A stretch of 64,000 nucleotides of DNA, taken from an uncultured Flavobacteriales bacterium (GTDB lineage: Bacteria; Bacteroidota; Bacteroidia; Flavobacteriales; Crocinitomicaceae). The position numbers and the translations under genes were made by a program. Below, in pieces: positions 52,988 to 62,447 of this stretch; the stretch's first letter is position 1, and each line of letters begins with the position of its first letter. Below the pieces are notes generated by a model. It was not told the DNA's origin. It made no database searches and was given only the letters and a program-made list of their open reading frames with translations. Where the stretch lies: contig CAMLFH010000002.1 of the NCBI GenBank assembly GCA_946479285.1, forward strand, positions 62,001 to 126,000. Direction: 5' to 3'.

Positions 52988-53808
52988 TATGCTTCTTCTT
53001 CCTCTTCCGGCTCGTCTGAGTCTACTTGTTTTAAACGTTGTGCATAATCTTCGGGAAGAAACTCAAAGAAAGTATCTCCACGTAAGCCCAAACGCAAACA
53101 TTCCAATGGAATGACCTCATTCGGTGCAATGTTCCCCAAATTCACGTTTGCTCCAAACAATTTAATGAACCAAACCTGTTGGTTTTTCTGCGGAGCTTCC
53201 CACAAAATATCTTCTGGTTTTACTTTCGCGATAATTTTATTGATCAACATGGTGTGTGCGGTTCCATTCGGACGAAAAACCCCTACGTTTCCTGCTTCAC
53301 GACCTTCTGCAATTACTTTCCAGGAACCAGCCTCCAATTCGGAACTCATCATTTTAATCCATCTTCCCGGACTAATCAAAATTCCGGAATCTTTCGACCC
53401 AACTTCTGAAAGCACTGTTCTTGTCTTTGCCAGGCGGCTGATCAATTCCAATTTTTCATTGTGATTGATAATAATCGATCCGTCAGAAATCTCTGCCAAA
53501 TCCATATCATACTTATCCAATAAACGCATGTAGTCTTCAAAACGTCCGCGCGCATGGAAGGCCTCAAAGAGTGTTCCTCCAAAGTAGACTCTCAAGCCTG
53601 CCGAACGATACAACTTGATTTTCTCTTCGAGATTATTCGTTACGGCTGCGGTTCCGAAACCAAACTTGATGATATCTGTCAAATGACCATTTGCCTGAAT
53701 AAAATTTTCAGCTTCATTCAAACTTAAGCCTTTGTCCATCATCATTGTAATTCCGTTATTACGCGGTTGTACTGTACGTTCTGGAATATGTGGTAAACTA
53801 AAATTCAT
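52987..53808 (-). CDS. Phosphosulfolactate synthase (ComA) family protein
   Basis: A 273-residue TIM-barrel protein of the ComA family. Matching features are PRNNGITMMMDKGLSLNEA, DIIKFGFGTAAVT, IKLYRSAGLRVYFGGTLFEAF, LAEISDGSIIIN, LSEVGSKDSG and VIAEGREAGNVGVFRPNG. ComA joins phosphoenolpyruvate and sulfite to (R)-phosphosulfolactate, a precursor of coenzyme M in archaea and of sulfolactate in some bacteria. Some Bacteroidota make sulfonolipids, but those are known to be built from cysteate, so a link is speculative. The C-terminus is strikingly acidic (DSDEPEEEEEA). First gene of a five-gene minus-strand operon. Confidence 0.87.
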   Translation of the reverse strand: MNFSLPHIPERTVQPRNNGITMMMDKGLSLNEAENFIQANGHLTDIIKFGFGTAAVTNNLEEKIKLYRSAGLRVYFGGTLFEAFHARGRFEDYMRLLDKYDMDLAEISDGSIIINHNEKLELISRLAKTRTVLSEVGSKDSGILISPGRWIKMMSSELEAGSWKVIAEGREAGNVGVFRPNGTAHTMLINKIIAKVKPEDILWEAPQKNQQVWFIKLFGANVNLGNIAPNEVIPLECLRLGLRGDTFFEFLPEDYAQRLKQVDSDEPEEEEEA

Positions 53809-53851
53809 TTTTTGATAAATTGGGTACTATCGACACATGTCAAACTAAGCT

Positions 53852-55252
53852 CTAAGAGCGGGTCAAATTTACTAATTCTTGGACATCTGCCAATTCCGGA
53901 TAGCGAATAAAAACATCTTTTGTTCTTTCCGGGTCTTTATTGAATGATTCAACTAACACTAACTTAGCACCTTCCTCGTTTCCTGCTATCCAATTCAAAT
54001 AAATAATCGGAAGGATAGAGAAAAACAATTGGTTCTTCAGGATATAGCTTTCTACAAAAGTACGAACCTCGCCTACTCTGTGCTCCAGCATAAAATCCAC
54101 ATAATCGAAGAAACAGTCTTCATTTCCCGGATCCAAGGCTAAACAAGCCAGGTAAGCTTCCTCTGCTTCTACTAACATTTCTGCATTCTCGAGCGCACCC
54201 GCATAGACGTGGTAATATCCGTCCATGTTCGGTTCCAATTCCAATGCTCTTTCAATGTAGTGAAGACTTTCCTTTGGATGTCCCTGCAAATCTTTCACAA
54301 TTCCCAATCCAAGCCACGCTTCTGCAAGCGCCGGGGACATGGACAAGGCTTTTTGGTAAAAATCCCAGGCAACTGTCAGGTTATTCAACTGCTCATTTGC
54401 TTCTCCCAGGTAACAATATGTTAGTGGATCGTCTCCGTCAATTTCAATACAGCGTTCAAAAGAGTCGATAGATTCTTTGTATTGTTCTATCGTCAGCTGC
54501 GCATTTCCCATATTGAAATATGCAGGCGAAAACCTATCGTTAATGGCAACACAGTATTCATATGCTGTAATGGCATCGTTGAACTTTTCTTCTTTTGAAT
54601 AGGTATTTCCTAAGTTATACCAAGCCGTAAATGAATAAGGATTATCATCCAAAAAGCGTCTGTAAGTTTGAATAGCGCGGGCATTATTTCCCAGCTGATC
54701 AAAACAGAATGCCAATTCGTACAAAGCTCCCTCGTTCTTAGGATTTGAACGCATGGCTTCTTCCAAAACCTCTACAGCTCCTTTAAAGTCTTTTAATTGC
54801 TCCAATTCTGTTGCCAGGTCCAGGAAAATTTCGTCCTTTTCTTCTCGGTCGGCCAATTCAAGCGCACGACGAAAAAAATTAACAGCTCTTTTACTGTCTC
54901 TTAATTGACTAAAGATTGTTGCTTTCGTCAGATAAAGCTCCATGGATTCGGAATCAATCTGTTCTGCAGTTTCCAATAGTTCCAATGCTTCTTTCAATTT
55001 CCCCAGGCCTGACATAGCCTGTGCTCTTCGAATTTGAAATAAGGTATTGAAAGGATATTGCTGCGTTCCGATTTCTGCTGCTAATTCACCTTTGGAATAG
55101 TTGCCATTCATTAAATAATGATCAATGATCGCTTCTAAACGATCACTATCAAAAAAACCCACCGAGTTGCTTTCCAATTGTGACTCAAATCGAGCCAAAT
55201 CATCATTCAGGTGGTTCTCAAAATTGTCGCTATCGTCTTCCCAGTCAAACAT
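53852..55252 (-). CDS. Tetratricopeptide-repeat protein
   Basis: A 466-residue cytoplasmic protein. About ten TPR units run from residue ~40 to ~400 (for example YFNMGNAQLTIEQYKESIDSF, WYNLGNTYSKEEKFNDAITAY), preceded by an acidic N-terminus and followed by a helical cap. TPR scaffolds mediate protein contacts. It has no signal peptide. Upstream on the minus strand is a TAATTTTA box at 55280-55273 and an 18-bp palindrome. Confidence 0.9.
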   Translation of the reverse strand: MFDWEDDSDNFENHLNDDLARFESQLESNSVGFFDSDRLEAIIDHYLMNGNYSKGELAAEIGTQQYPFNTLFQIRRAQAMSGLGKLKEALELLETAEQIDSESMELYLTKATIFSQLRDSKRAVNFFRRALELADREEKDEIFLDLATELEQLKDFKGAVEVLEEAMRSNPKNEGALYELAFCFDQLGNNARAIQTYRRFLDDNPYSFTAWYNLGNTYSKEEKFNDAITAYEYCVAINDRFSPAYFNMGNAQLTIEQYKESIDSFERCIEIDGDDPLTYCYLGEANEQLNNLTVAWDFYQKALSMSPALAEAWLGLGIVKDLQGHPKESLHYIERALELEPNMDGYYHVYAGALENAEMLVEAEEAYLACLALDPGNEDCFFDYVDFMLEHRVGEVRTFVESYILKNQLFFSILPIIYLNWIAGNEEGAKLVLVESFNKDPERTKDVFIRYPELADVQELVNLTRS

Positions 55253-55293
55253 ACGCTATGGTTGTGTTTCTATAAAATTAGCGAAAAATGAAA

Positions 55294-55311
55294 TCCCGAT
55301 AGCTATCGGGA
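55294..55311. repeat. 18-bp perfect palindrome TCCCGATAGCTATCGGGA
   Basis: TCCCGATAGCTATCGGGA, symmetric without a spacer, 42 nt upstream of the TPR gene start. The form resembles short palindromes often seen between Bacteroidota genes; it could bind a dimeric protein or be a repeat. Confidence 0.5.
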
Positions 55312-55430
55312 GTGAAAGTTTAGGAAAGTTTATGAACAGGTTTTTAAACATTCTTTCAATTGCGAATACGAACGGAGGATTCACTTTTAGTATAACGTAT
55401 AGAAAACCCGGCTATTGTGAACTGGTAATA

Positions 55431-55466
55431 AAACAGTAGGGGCGGAAAATTTCCGCCCCTACGTTT
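55431..55466. repeat. Palindromic element, AGTAGGGGCGG arms, downstream of a type IX cargo gene
   Basis: GTAGGGGCGGAAA (55436-55448), one central A, TTTCCGCCCCTAC (55450-55462), flanked by AAACA and GTTT. It lies 18 nt after the stop of the minus-strand gene and is a likely terminator. It shares arms with the 33537 and 57046 palindromes but not the core. Confidence 0.82.
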
Positions 55467-55483
55467 AAAAATGAATTTAACTA

Positions 55484-56923
55484 TTAGTTCTTAATAAATC
55501 GTGTGCTTGAAACCTGATTGTCCATGATTACTTTCACTAAATAGATTCCTGCGTTAAGATGAGCAATGTCGATTGTTTTTGCCGCTCCTATTCCGGAAGA
55601 ATATACTTTATTTCCAAGCAGGTCAATTAATTCAACTACAGCTTGTTTACCGGTATTCAGTTGAATATTCAACTTATCATTTGCCGGATTCGGGTAAATG
55701 GAGAACGTGTTATCAAATTCTTTAAGCCCTAATGACTGACTCTGCACTTTGATCGGAATGGATTTGGTTGTTGTTGCTACCGGAATTCCGTTATCTGTTG
55801 CTGTTACCAATACATTGTACATTCCCGGAGGAACCAATGTTGCATCGAAAGTAATATCTACCGTTACGAACTCATTACCAATCGGTGTTTGTGTAACTGT
55901 AAGTGCATTCGGGTATGCCGGACACGTCACATCGACCTGCAAAGTCTGATTGATCTCAGGAGTTGCTACCATTACAGTAAAATCAACCGAGTGAATGGAT
56001 TTCAAAGTATCTCCGGAATACACATCGATTGTATCACAAATTCCTGCAGCAATCACCATCGGAGGTGTATTGGACGAACTTGCTCCTGCTACGTTAAAGT
56101 ACATTTCCATGTTATCCAGGAAATCAATTCCATCAGAACCATTGTATGGTCCGTCAAAACCTGTTCCTATATGATCGAATCGTCCTACCTGGAAGTAATC
56201 TACCCCATTTCCGTAGTTTACACCAACAGTTGCCGGAACTCCGCCAAAGCCGCTAAATCCACCGGAAGCATCTCCTGTTGTCCACTGCATATCCGCATAA
56301 CAGAAGGATACATTATTTCCAATCGGAACTAAAGGGTCCGTCCCGTCAGAAATGATCAATTGGAAGGTATTTCTTTTGTCTCCGTGAATGTTGTAATATC
56401 CGACCTGATCCCAAACTACTATTAGGGCATTCGGAGTCATTTTATACCACACATTCCCGGTGCTTCCCATCATGGTAGAATCTCTTGTGTCTACATCGCC
56501 CCAAAAAGGCGCAATCATGTTGTAGCTCGGATCCGGGAAGGGATTTGCCGTGAATTCACTATACTGTGACAAGAATGAAACATTTCCATTGTTGTTAATG
56601 TACAGGGAACTGTAGTTATTTCCGTAAAAATCAAATGTAAAGGGTAATGTGATCAGGTTTGAAAAGAAATCATCATTTGGAGGCATCGCCAATAGGAACG
56701 TACTGTCTAATGGTACCATGCAATCACAAACTCCATTTTTTTCGGGTGAACCTGAATAATGTACTACCGGATTTGATGTGTTTGAAGTGAGCTGGTAAGT
56801 CACCGAAGGATCCAATGCCCCCGCCGCTTTCATTTGGTTGTAGGTTTCCTGAAGAATTATCAGGGTCGTTTGACTGTATGCAACACATGAAGTCAAAGAA
56901 ATAAATAATATTAATCTTTTCAT
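55484..56923 (-). CDS. Secreted nidogen-like protein with type IX sorting domain
   Basis: A 479-residue protein: signal peptide (1-17), a nidogen-like (NIDO) domain (about 85-290; LYINNNGNVSFLSQYS, MIAPFWGDVDTRDST, NALIVVWDQVGYY), an immunoglobulin-like domain (~295-395) and a C-terminal type A sorting domain (about 405-479) with FSIYPNPANDKLNIQLN, VELIDLLGNKVYS and GIYLVKVIMDNQVSSTRFIKN. The domain directs export by the type IX secretion system and cell-surface attachment. The function is probably adhesive or matrix-related; no enzymatic motif is seen. Confidence 0.92.
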   Translation of the reverse strand: MKRLILFISLTSCVAYSQTTLIILQETYNQMKAAGALDPSVTYQLTSNTSNPVVHYSGSPEKNGVCDCMVPLDSTFLLAMPPNDDFFSNLITLPFTFDFYGNNYSSLYINNNGNVSFLSQYSEFTANPFPDPSYNMIAPFWGDVDTRDSTMMGSTGNVWYKMTPNALIVVWDQVGYYNIHGDKRNTFQLIISDGTDPLVPIGNNVSFCYADMQWTTGDASGGFSGFGGVPATVGVNYGNGVDYFQVGRFDHIGTGFDGPYNGSDGIDFLDNMEMYFNVAGASSSNTPPMVIAAGICDTIDVYSGDTLKSIHSVDFTVMVATPEINQTLQVDVTCPAYPNALTVTQTPIGNEFVTVDITFDATLVPPGMYNVLVTATDNGIPVATTTKSIPIKVQSQSLGLKEFDNTFSIYPNPANDKLNIQLNTGKQAVVELIDLLGNKVYSSGIGAAKTIDIAHLNAGIYLVKVIMDNQVSSTRFIKN

Positions 56924-57045
56924 AAGTAGAAGTATTATAGCTTAAATGCAAGACGCCAATTTATTTAAATAGTTGGCTGTCAATTCATTTAAATTCAAAG
57001 TCTTCACAAAATAAAGAGATCTGTTATTAAATATTCACACAAACA

Positions 57046-57075
57046 AGTAGGGGCACAAAATTTTGTGCCCCTACT
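57046..57075. repeat. Perfect 30-bp palindrome, AGTAGGGGC arms, after the beta-helix gene
   Basis: AGTAGGGGCACAAAA and its exact reverse complement, followed on the minus strand by TTGTTT. It lies 21 nt past the stop of the 1452-codon gene and should act as its terminator. Confidence 0.85.
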
Positions 57076-57095
57076 GTTTTTAGATAAACTAATCT

Positions 57096-60000
57096 TTAGT
57101 TTTTCACAAAACGTGTACTTGAAGTTTGTCCGTTGTTGTTCAAACGAACCAGGTAAACTCCTGAAGTCAATTCGCTAACGTCAATCGTTGTTGAACCATT
57201 GATCGCTGAAGTGTAAACTACCTTTCCGAACAAATCAACTACTGTTAATTCAGCAACTGCATTTTTATCAGTCAACTCAATTGTAAGGTTGTTTGTTGCA
57301 GGATTTGGGTAAAGTGTTGCTTCAACAGCTGAAATCTCATCCAAACCAACGAACGTGTAAGCAAGGATCACTTTTCCTAAGATGTTGTTGTCTACTGAAT
57401 CGGTGTTTTTCAATTCAACGGATGCAACATTCGGAAGCGTGTATGTATTGTTGATATACAATGCTTCAACATCTTGAGTAAATGGCTTCATCGTTGTAAC
57501 TGAATATGGTGCCCACAATGGAACTACAGAACTAATGCCCGCTTTATCATCCAATACGATGAATTTTTCCAATGAAGGATCAAATGCGTTTTTATCAGTT
57601 GAATTGGTACCACCGATAATAACTGATGCAAAAGCAGGTGTATTTACTCCGTAGTGATCCGCAAAAACAATTGCTGTTCCTCCATTCAATGCTCCCGGGA
57701 AGAAACTGTTTCCTTTGATGGAAATCTCATCGGAATAGGTATTCCCCTGAACTCCGTTTGTCATCAATTTCGTGTTTGCCATCACCGATACGAAAGAAGC
57801 AGCTGTTGAAGCCGGAGTAAATCTGTTATTTGCAACTAATACGTTCTTAGAAGCCATACTCAATACTCCGATACGTGTGTAATTTGTAAAATCGTTATCG
57901 ATAACAGTTACATTAGCCAGTTCAATTGCACGAATATCGATTAACGAATACAAGCTGTCTGCAGTCATTGGAGTAACCGCATCCACATCATTTGATGAAA
58001 ACAGGATTTCAGATGCTGCCAAAGGAGCATTAATCATTGTAATACCGTTTAAATCATTATTAGAGATACTCAAGGTATCGTTAGAACGAATTGCCTGAAT
58101 CGCATAATATGCTTTAACCTCGTTGATAACTATTGTCCCACCCGGCCCGTCTGAAGAACCTGAACCAAGACTGATCCCACGTCCAAAGATGTTATTTCCG
58201 TTTGGAGTTACTGTTCCAATCTTGTTGCCTGAAATAATCACATTTGTTGTTGTACTTGCCGGAGCATTTAAACGGATTGCAAATGCATCCCAAACCATTC
58301 CGTAAGGAACAACCGGAGAAGTAGAAACGATCTCATTTTTTGTAAGACTTAAGCTGTCAAAAGTATTCGATGTAGAAATCACTGCATATTTACCTGTTGC
58401 AGCTGTAAGACCCAACTCCATGCGCAATGCATTGATTGAAACATCTTCCGCATTAATGTCGATCAAGGTTGACTGGTTTGTTGTTAAAACCGGTTTGTTA
58501 GTCTCATCCTGAGCAGTGATTGTTAAACCATCTACATTTACGTTCAACGCAGCTGTTTGAGGATAGTTACCTCCAGCTACAAAGATTGTATCTGTCATTG
58601 GCTCGGAAACTGAAATTGCGTGTGCAATTGTAGCACATGGATTACCAGGTAATGTACAATCATTTGATACGTCAACACCTGTTGTAGCGACAAAGCGGTT
58701 ATCACCAGAAGATTTGATGATTACTTTTCCTAAAACTGCGTTATCCAACTCATCGTTGTTTTTCGCTTCGATAGCTGTGAAATCAGATAAACCGTAGTTG
58801 TTGTTGATTGCCAAAGCAGTGATGTCCTGAGAAACAGGAGCCATTGTCGTTGCAGGATATGGAGCCCATAATGGGAAAGCCGTACTTGCACCTGTCAATT
58901 CATCCAAAACGATGAAAGAACCTAAATCTGTATCGAACGTGTTTTTCGCAGCAACAGTTGATCCACCGATCGTAACTGTTCCGAATGCAGGAGTATTTAC
59001 TCCATAATGATCCGCAAAAACGATTGCTGTTCCAACACCTGTTGTACCTGCGTTAAAATCATTTCCTGTGATTTCGATCTCGTCAGAGTAAGTATTTCCC
59101 TGAGCACCGTTCGTCATCAATTTGGTATTTGCCATTACAGAAACGAAAGCTGTTGCAGCTGTATTCGGGTTAAACTCATTTCCGTTTACTACTACATTTT
59201 TAGATGCTTCACTCAACAAAGCGATACGCTTGTAATTTGTGAATACATTGTTCTCCAACATGACTGATGCATTTTCTATCGAACGCAGTTCAACTAATGC
59301 ATACAAGCTGTCCATAGACATTGGTGTCAATCCGTCAAAGTTGTTGTCGTGTACATGAACATCTGACAATGGTGTATTCACCATCATAATTCCTGCAAAG
59401 TCATTGTCATTCACTGACAATTCATTTTGTGATCTGATTGCCTGAACCGTGTAATATGCCATTACATCATTGTTTGCAATCACTCCACCAGGACCATCCA
59501 ATACTGCTGAACCTAAGCTGATTCCACGACCAAAGATGTTGTTTGCTCCTGCAACTGCAGAACCGATTACGTTATCCTGGATATTTACGCTTGTGTTTTC
59601 ACCGATGTTTGCATTCAAACGAACTGCAAATGCATCCCAAACCATTCCGTAAGGAATAACCGGAGAAGTAGATACGATTTCATTTTTTGTAAGGCTTAAG
59701 CTGTCAAATGTATTCGAGGTAGAAACAATTGCATATTTTCCAGTTGCAGCTGTTAACCCTAACTCCATACGCAATGCATTGATTGTTACATCTTCTGCAT
59801 TGATATCGATCAATGTTGACTGGTTTGTTGTTAAAACCGGCTTGTTATTCTGGTTTTGAGCAGAAATCGTCAATCCCTTTTGGCTCACAGTAAGAATGCT
59901 TGTTTGTGCGTATGTTCCCGGAGCAACAACTACCGAATCATCGATCTGAGCAACTGAAATTGCATGTGCAATCGTCAAACACGGGCTTCCTGGAAGTGTA

Positions 60001-61454
60001 CATTCATTCAATGCATCAGAACCTGTTGTAGAAACGTAACGGTTGTCACCGGCTACAAAAAGATTCACTGTTCCAAGCGCAGCGTTATTCGCTTCCTGGT
60101 AATTCTTTGCATCAATTGCAGCAAATGTTGACTGATTGTAGTTGTTGTAAATAGCATATGCAGTTACATCTTGTGAGAAAGGAACCATTGTGGTAGCCGG
60201 ATATGGAGCCCACAATGCGTATGCATTACTTGCTCCTGCCATCTCATCCAATGAAATGTAGTTGCCTAAATCAGCTGCAAACGTGTTTTTTTCCAAAGCT
60301 GTTTGTCCACCAATTGTGATGTTTGCGAACGCCGGAGTATTTGCACCATAATGATCTGCAAAAACAATAGCTGTTCCATCTCCGGCAGCTGCTGCATTAA
60401 AGGTGTTTCCTTTAATTGAGATCTCATCACTGAATGTATTTCCCTGAACACCATTTGTCATCAATTTGGTATTCGCCATCAATGAAATGAAATTTGTTGC
60501 AGTTGATAACGGAGTAAACGTGTTCCCGAAAATCTCAACGTTTGTGGAAGCCATACTCAATACACCAATACCTGTGTAGTTAGAGATTGTATTTCCATTC
60601 AAAAACACAGAACCTTCTTCAATGGAACGAACATCTAAAATAGCGTATAAATTATCTGCAAAAGCAGCAGCAACGCCCGTAAATGTGTTGTTATTCAAAC
60701 TGATTTGAGATCCTGCAAGCGGATAATTCAACATCGTAATTCCCATCAATGTATTGTTGGAAACATTCAGATTTGCAGCACTTCTCACAGCCTGCATTGC
60801 ATAATAGGCAAGGACAGTGTTGTTTGACACCATTCCGAATGGACCGTCAGCAACACCTTTTCCTAATCCAAATCCTCTTCCGAAGATATCAAAACCAGAC
60901 GGAGCTGCAGTTGCAACAATATTGTTATCTAATGTTACGCCATACAAACCACCCAACGGGGCAGTTAAGTCAATTGCGTAAGCACCAAATACCATCCCTG
61001 TTGAAACAGTTTTCGTGGAAATGAAATTGGTATGATGAACTTTCAATCCATCAAAATCCGCAGTTCCAACAATTCCTCTCAACCCGGTTGAAGCAGTAAG
61101 ACCCATGTTCAGTTGCAAGTGAGAAATAGTCACGTTTGCAGCCCCAACAGAGATCACATCAGATGCAGTTGAAGTGATTACAGGTCTGTCCATCGGATCA
61201 AGAGCTGTAATTACAACAGGTTGCAATAAACTAAGAGTAGAAGTAAGGTTGTAGTTTCCCGGAGCAATTTTTACGGTATCGCCCGACAAAGTCTGCGAAT
61301 ACGCGTGTTGAATTGTTCCACATGGATTTCCCGGAGTTTGGCAATTATTAGACACATCTGATCCTGTAGCGGAGACATAACGTGTTTGAGAAAAGCTAAT
61401 ACCGGAAACCATCGTGACGGTGGCTACTACGAGCCATTGTAAAGGTGATTTCAT
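57096..61454 (-). CDS. Type IX-secreted protein with three tandem ~448-residue beta-helix copies
   Basis: 1452 residues: signal peptide (1-23), three tandem copies of a right-handed beta-helix domain, and a C-terminal type A sorting domain (about 1370-1452; LYPNPATNNLTIELTDKNAV, LVRLNNNGQTSSTRFVKN). Each copy opens with RYVSATGSD or RFVATTGVD, then a Cys-Pro-Gly-x-Pro-Cys loop (CQTPGNPC, CTLPGSPC, CTLPGNPC), APGNY-type turns, and later the near-identical MANTKLMTNGVQGNT, AIVFADHYG and LWAPYPATTM segments. Copies 2 and 3 are much alike; copy 1 is more diverged. Parallel beta-helices are common in surface adhesins and polysaccharide-binding proteins; no lyase catalytic residues were identified. 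It is the largest surface protein in the window. Confidence 0.93.
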   Translation of the reverse strand: MKSPLQWLVVATVTMVSGISFSQTRYVSATGSDVSNNCQTPGNPCGTIQHAYSQTLSGDTVKIAPGNYNLTSTLSLLQPVVITALDPMDRPVITSTASDVISVGAANVTISHLQLNMGLTASTGLRGIVGTADFDGLKVHHTNFISTKTVSTGMVFGAYAIDLTAPLGGLYGVTLDNNIVATAAPSGFDIFGRGFGLGKGVADGPFGMVSNNTVLAYYAMQAVRSAANLNVSNNTLMGITMLNYPLAGSQISLNNNTFTGVAAAFADNLYAILDVRSIEEGSVFLNGNTISNYTGIGVLSMASTNVEIFGNTFTPLSTATNFISLMANTKLMTNGVQGNTFSDEISIKGNTFNAAAAGDGTAIVFADHYGANTPAFANITIGGQTALEKNTFAADLGNYISLDEMAGASNAYALWAPYPATTMVPFSQDVTAYAIYNNYNQSTFAAIDAKNYQEANNAALGTVNLFVAGDNRYVSTTGSDALNECTLPGSPCLTIAHAISVAQIDDSVVVAPGTYAQTSILTVSQKGLTISAQNQNNKPVLTTNQSTLIDINAEDVTINALRMELGLTAATGKYAIVSTSNTFDSLSLTKNEIVSTSPVIPYGMVWDAFAVRLNANIGENTSVNIQDNVIGSAVAGANNIFGRGISLGSAVLDGPGGVIANNDVMAYYTVQAIRSQNELSVNDNDFAGIMMVNTPLSDVHVHDNNFDGLTPMSMDSLYALVELRSIENASVMLENNVFTNYKRIALLSEASKNVVVNGNEFNPNTAATAFVSVMANTKLMTNGAQGNTYSDEIEITGNDFNAGTTGVGTAIVFADHYGVNTPAFGTVTIGGSTVAAKNTFDTDLGSFIVLDELTGASTAFPLWAPYPATTMAPVSQDITALAINNNYGLSDFTAIEAKNNDELDNAVLGKVIIKSSGDNRFVATTGVDVSNDCTLPGNPCATIAHAISVSEPMTDTIFVAGGNYPQTAALNVNVDGLTITAQDETNKPVLTTNQSTLIDINAEDVSINALRMELGLTAATGKYAVISTSNTFDSLSLTKNEIVSTSPVVPYGMVWDAFAIRLNAPASTTTNVIISGNKIGTVTPNGNNIFGRGISLGSGSSDGPGGTIVINEVKAYYAIQAIRSNDTLSISNNDLNGITMINAPLAASEILFSSNDVDAVTPMTADSLYSLIDIRAIELANVTVIDNDFTNYTRIGVLSMASKNVLVANNRFTPASTAASFVSVMANTKLMTNGVQGNTYSDEISIKGNSFFPGALNGGTAIVFADHYGVNTPAFASVIIGGTNSTDKNAFDPSLEKFIVLDDKAGISSVVPLWAPYSVTTMKPFTQDVEALYINNTYTLPNVASVELKNTDSVDNNILGKVILAYTFVGLDEISAVEATLYPNPATNNLTIELTDKNAVAELTVVDLFGKVVYTSAINGSTTIDVSELTSGVYLVRLNNNGQTSSTRFVKN
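57360..61385 (-). repeat. Three tandem ~1.34-kb coding repeats
   Basis: Copies start at about 61382, 60040 and 58697 on the minus strand, a period of about 1343 bp (448 codons). Copies 2 and 3 share long stretches at the nucleotide level, for example around 59626-59880 and 58268-58520. Such repeats are prone to recombination and to assembly error. Confidence 0.85.
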
Positions 61455-61799
61455 TTTGATTATTTAAGAATTATCCCGCAAAAGTAGACCTTCGTGTAAG
61501 GCTTTCCTATTTATTAAAACGAACAGAAATGTTAGTTAACATAGCAATTATGTTATAATTTCAAATAAGTAGGTTGACTTCCAGTTTCTTAACTAAACTA
61601 TTCGGTCAAATGTTAAAAAAAGTCAATTCGACGAACACTATTCACCGCCAGACTAAAGCCGGGGTATTTTTAACTTCAAAACAGCAAAAATTAGAATAAC
61701 TTGCTTAACAACTAACACAACTGTATTAGCTGAAACATGCAATTTTAAAGGCTTAGTCGTGGTAGAGTGTCTCTTCAGGATACTTTAAAAGACTCTTAA
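61455..61799. other. Intergenic region upstream of the beta-helix gene
   Basis: 345 bp with no ORF. It holds the -7 element at 61479-61486 and AT-rich sequence; nothing else recognised. Confidence 0.35.
61479..61486 (-). promoter_or_regulatory. -7 promoter element for the beta-helix gene
   Basis: The minus strand reads TACTTTTG, an exact TAnnTTTG match and identical to the pckA element, 25 nt before the ATG. No -33 TTTG at the usual spacing. Confidence 0.5.
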
Positions 61800-62447
61800 C
61801 TAATTGTCTTTGATCGATTTTAAGGCCACTTTAGCTATGGCACTATTGGAAATAGTCGTTTCCTGTGATTCTATTATCTCGGAAAGCAATCTTTTGGCAG
61901 TTTCCTTATCTCCTTTTTCACTGAAGATCATTGCTTTGTTCAAAAGCAAAATACCTTTGGTTTCCCGATCCGGATTTCCGGCAAGTCCCTGTTCAAGGGA
62001 ATACAAACGTTCTTCAGGATCTGTCTGCAGGTAAGCCAGTTCTTTCCACGCCGGAGCAAATGAAGGAACATTATCTGTAATCTGCTTAGCGATGTGATAC
62101 TTCTTTTCCGGCTCGTCTGTCCATTCGATCTGCATAAAAAAGGTGTACAATCCTTCGGGAAATAATCCCGATTTCTCTCCTTCCAAAGTATAAACAGCCG
62201 TTTTTGTAGTGAAAAAACCATCCGGCTCCAGGTTGTCGGTTTCCCGGTAATACTTCAAAGCATTATCGAAATCACCGATCAGCAAATAAGTGAATGCCAG
62301 ATCGTAAACAGGATAAGCCCATAAAGGTTCTATGCTCATAGCTTCCAGCAATTTTTGGATTGCCAGTTCGTAGTTTCCACCCTGCCCTGCTTCTCTTGCT
62401 TCTAAGTGTAATAAATTCGCCTGCTCGTTAATCGGTCCAGTTTCCAT
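61800..62447 (-). CDS. TPR-type protein
   Basis: A 215-residue soluble protein with two clear N-terminal TPR units (YELAIQKLLEAMSIEPLWAYPVYDLA, LIGDFDNALKYYRETDNLEP) and a helical C-terminal half (KGILLLNKAMIFSEKGDKETAKRLL) that continues the solenoid. No signal peptide. No neighbour suggests a partner. Confidence 0.8.
   Translation of the reverse strand: METGPINEQANLLHLEAREAGQGGNYELAIQKLLEAMSIEPLWAYPVYDLAFTYLLIGDFDNALKYYRETDNLEPDGFFTTKTAVYTLEGEKSGLFPEGLYTFFMQIEWTDEPEKKYHIAKQITDNVPSFAPAWKELAYLQTDPEERLYSLEQGLAGNPDRETKGILLLNKAMIFSEKGDKETAKRLLSEIIESQETTISNSAIAKVALKSIKDN

Noticed and set aside
55889..56332. 147-codon plus-strand ORF inside the nidogen-like gene
   Set aside because: It lies wholly antisense to a well-supported gene and its composition (Ser, Cys, Arg runs) is that of a reverse frame.
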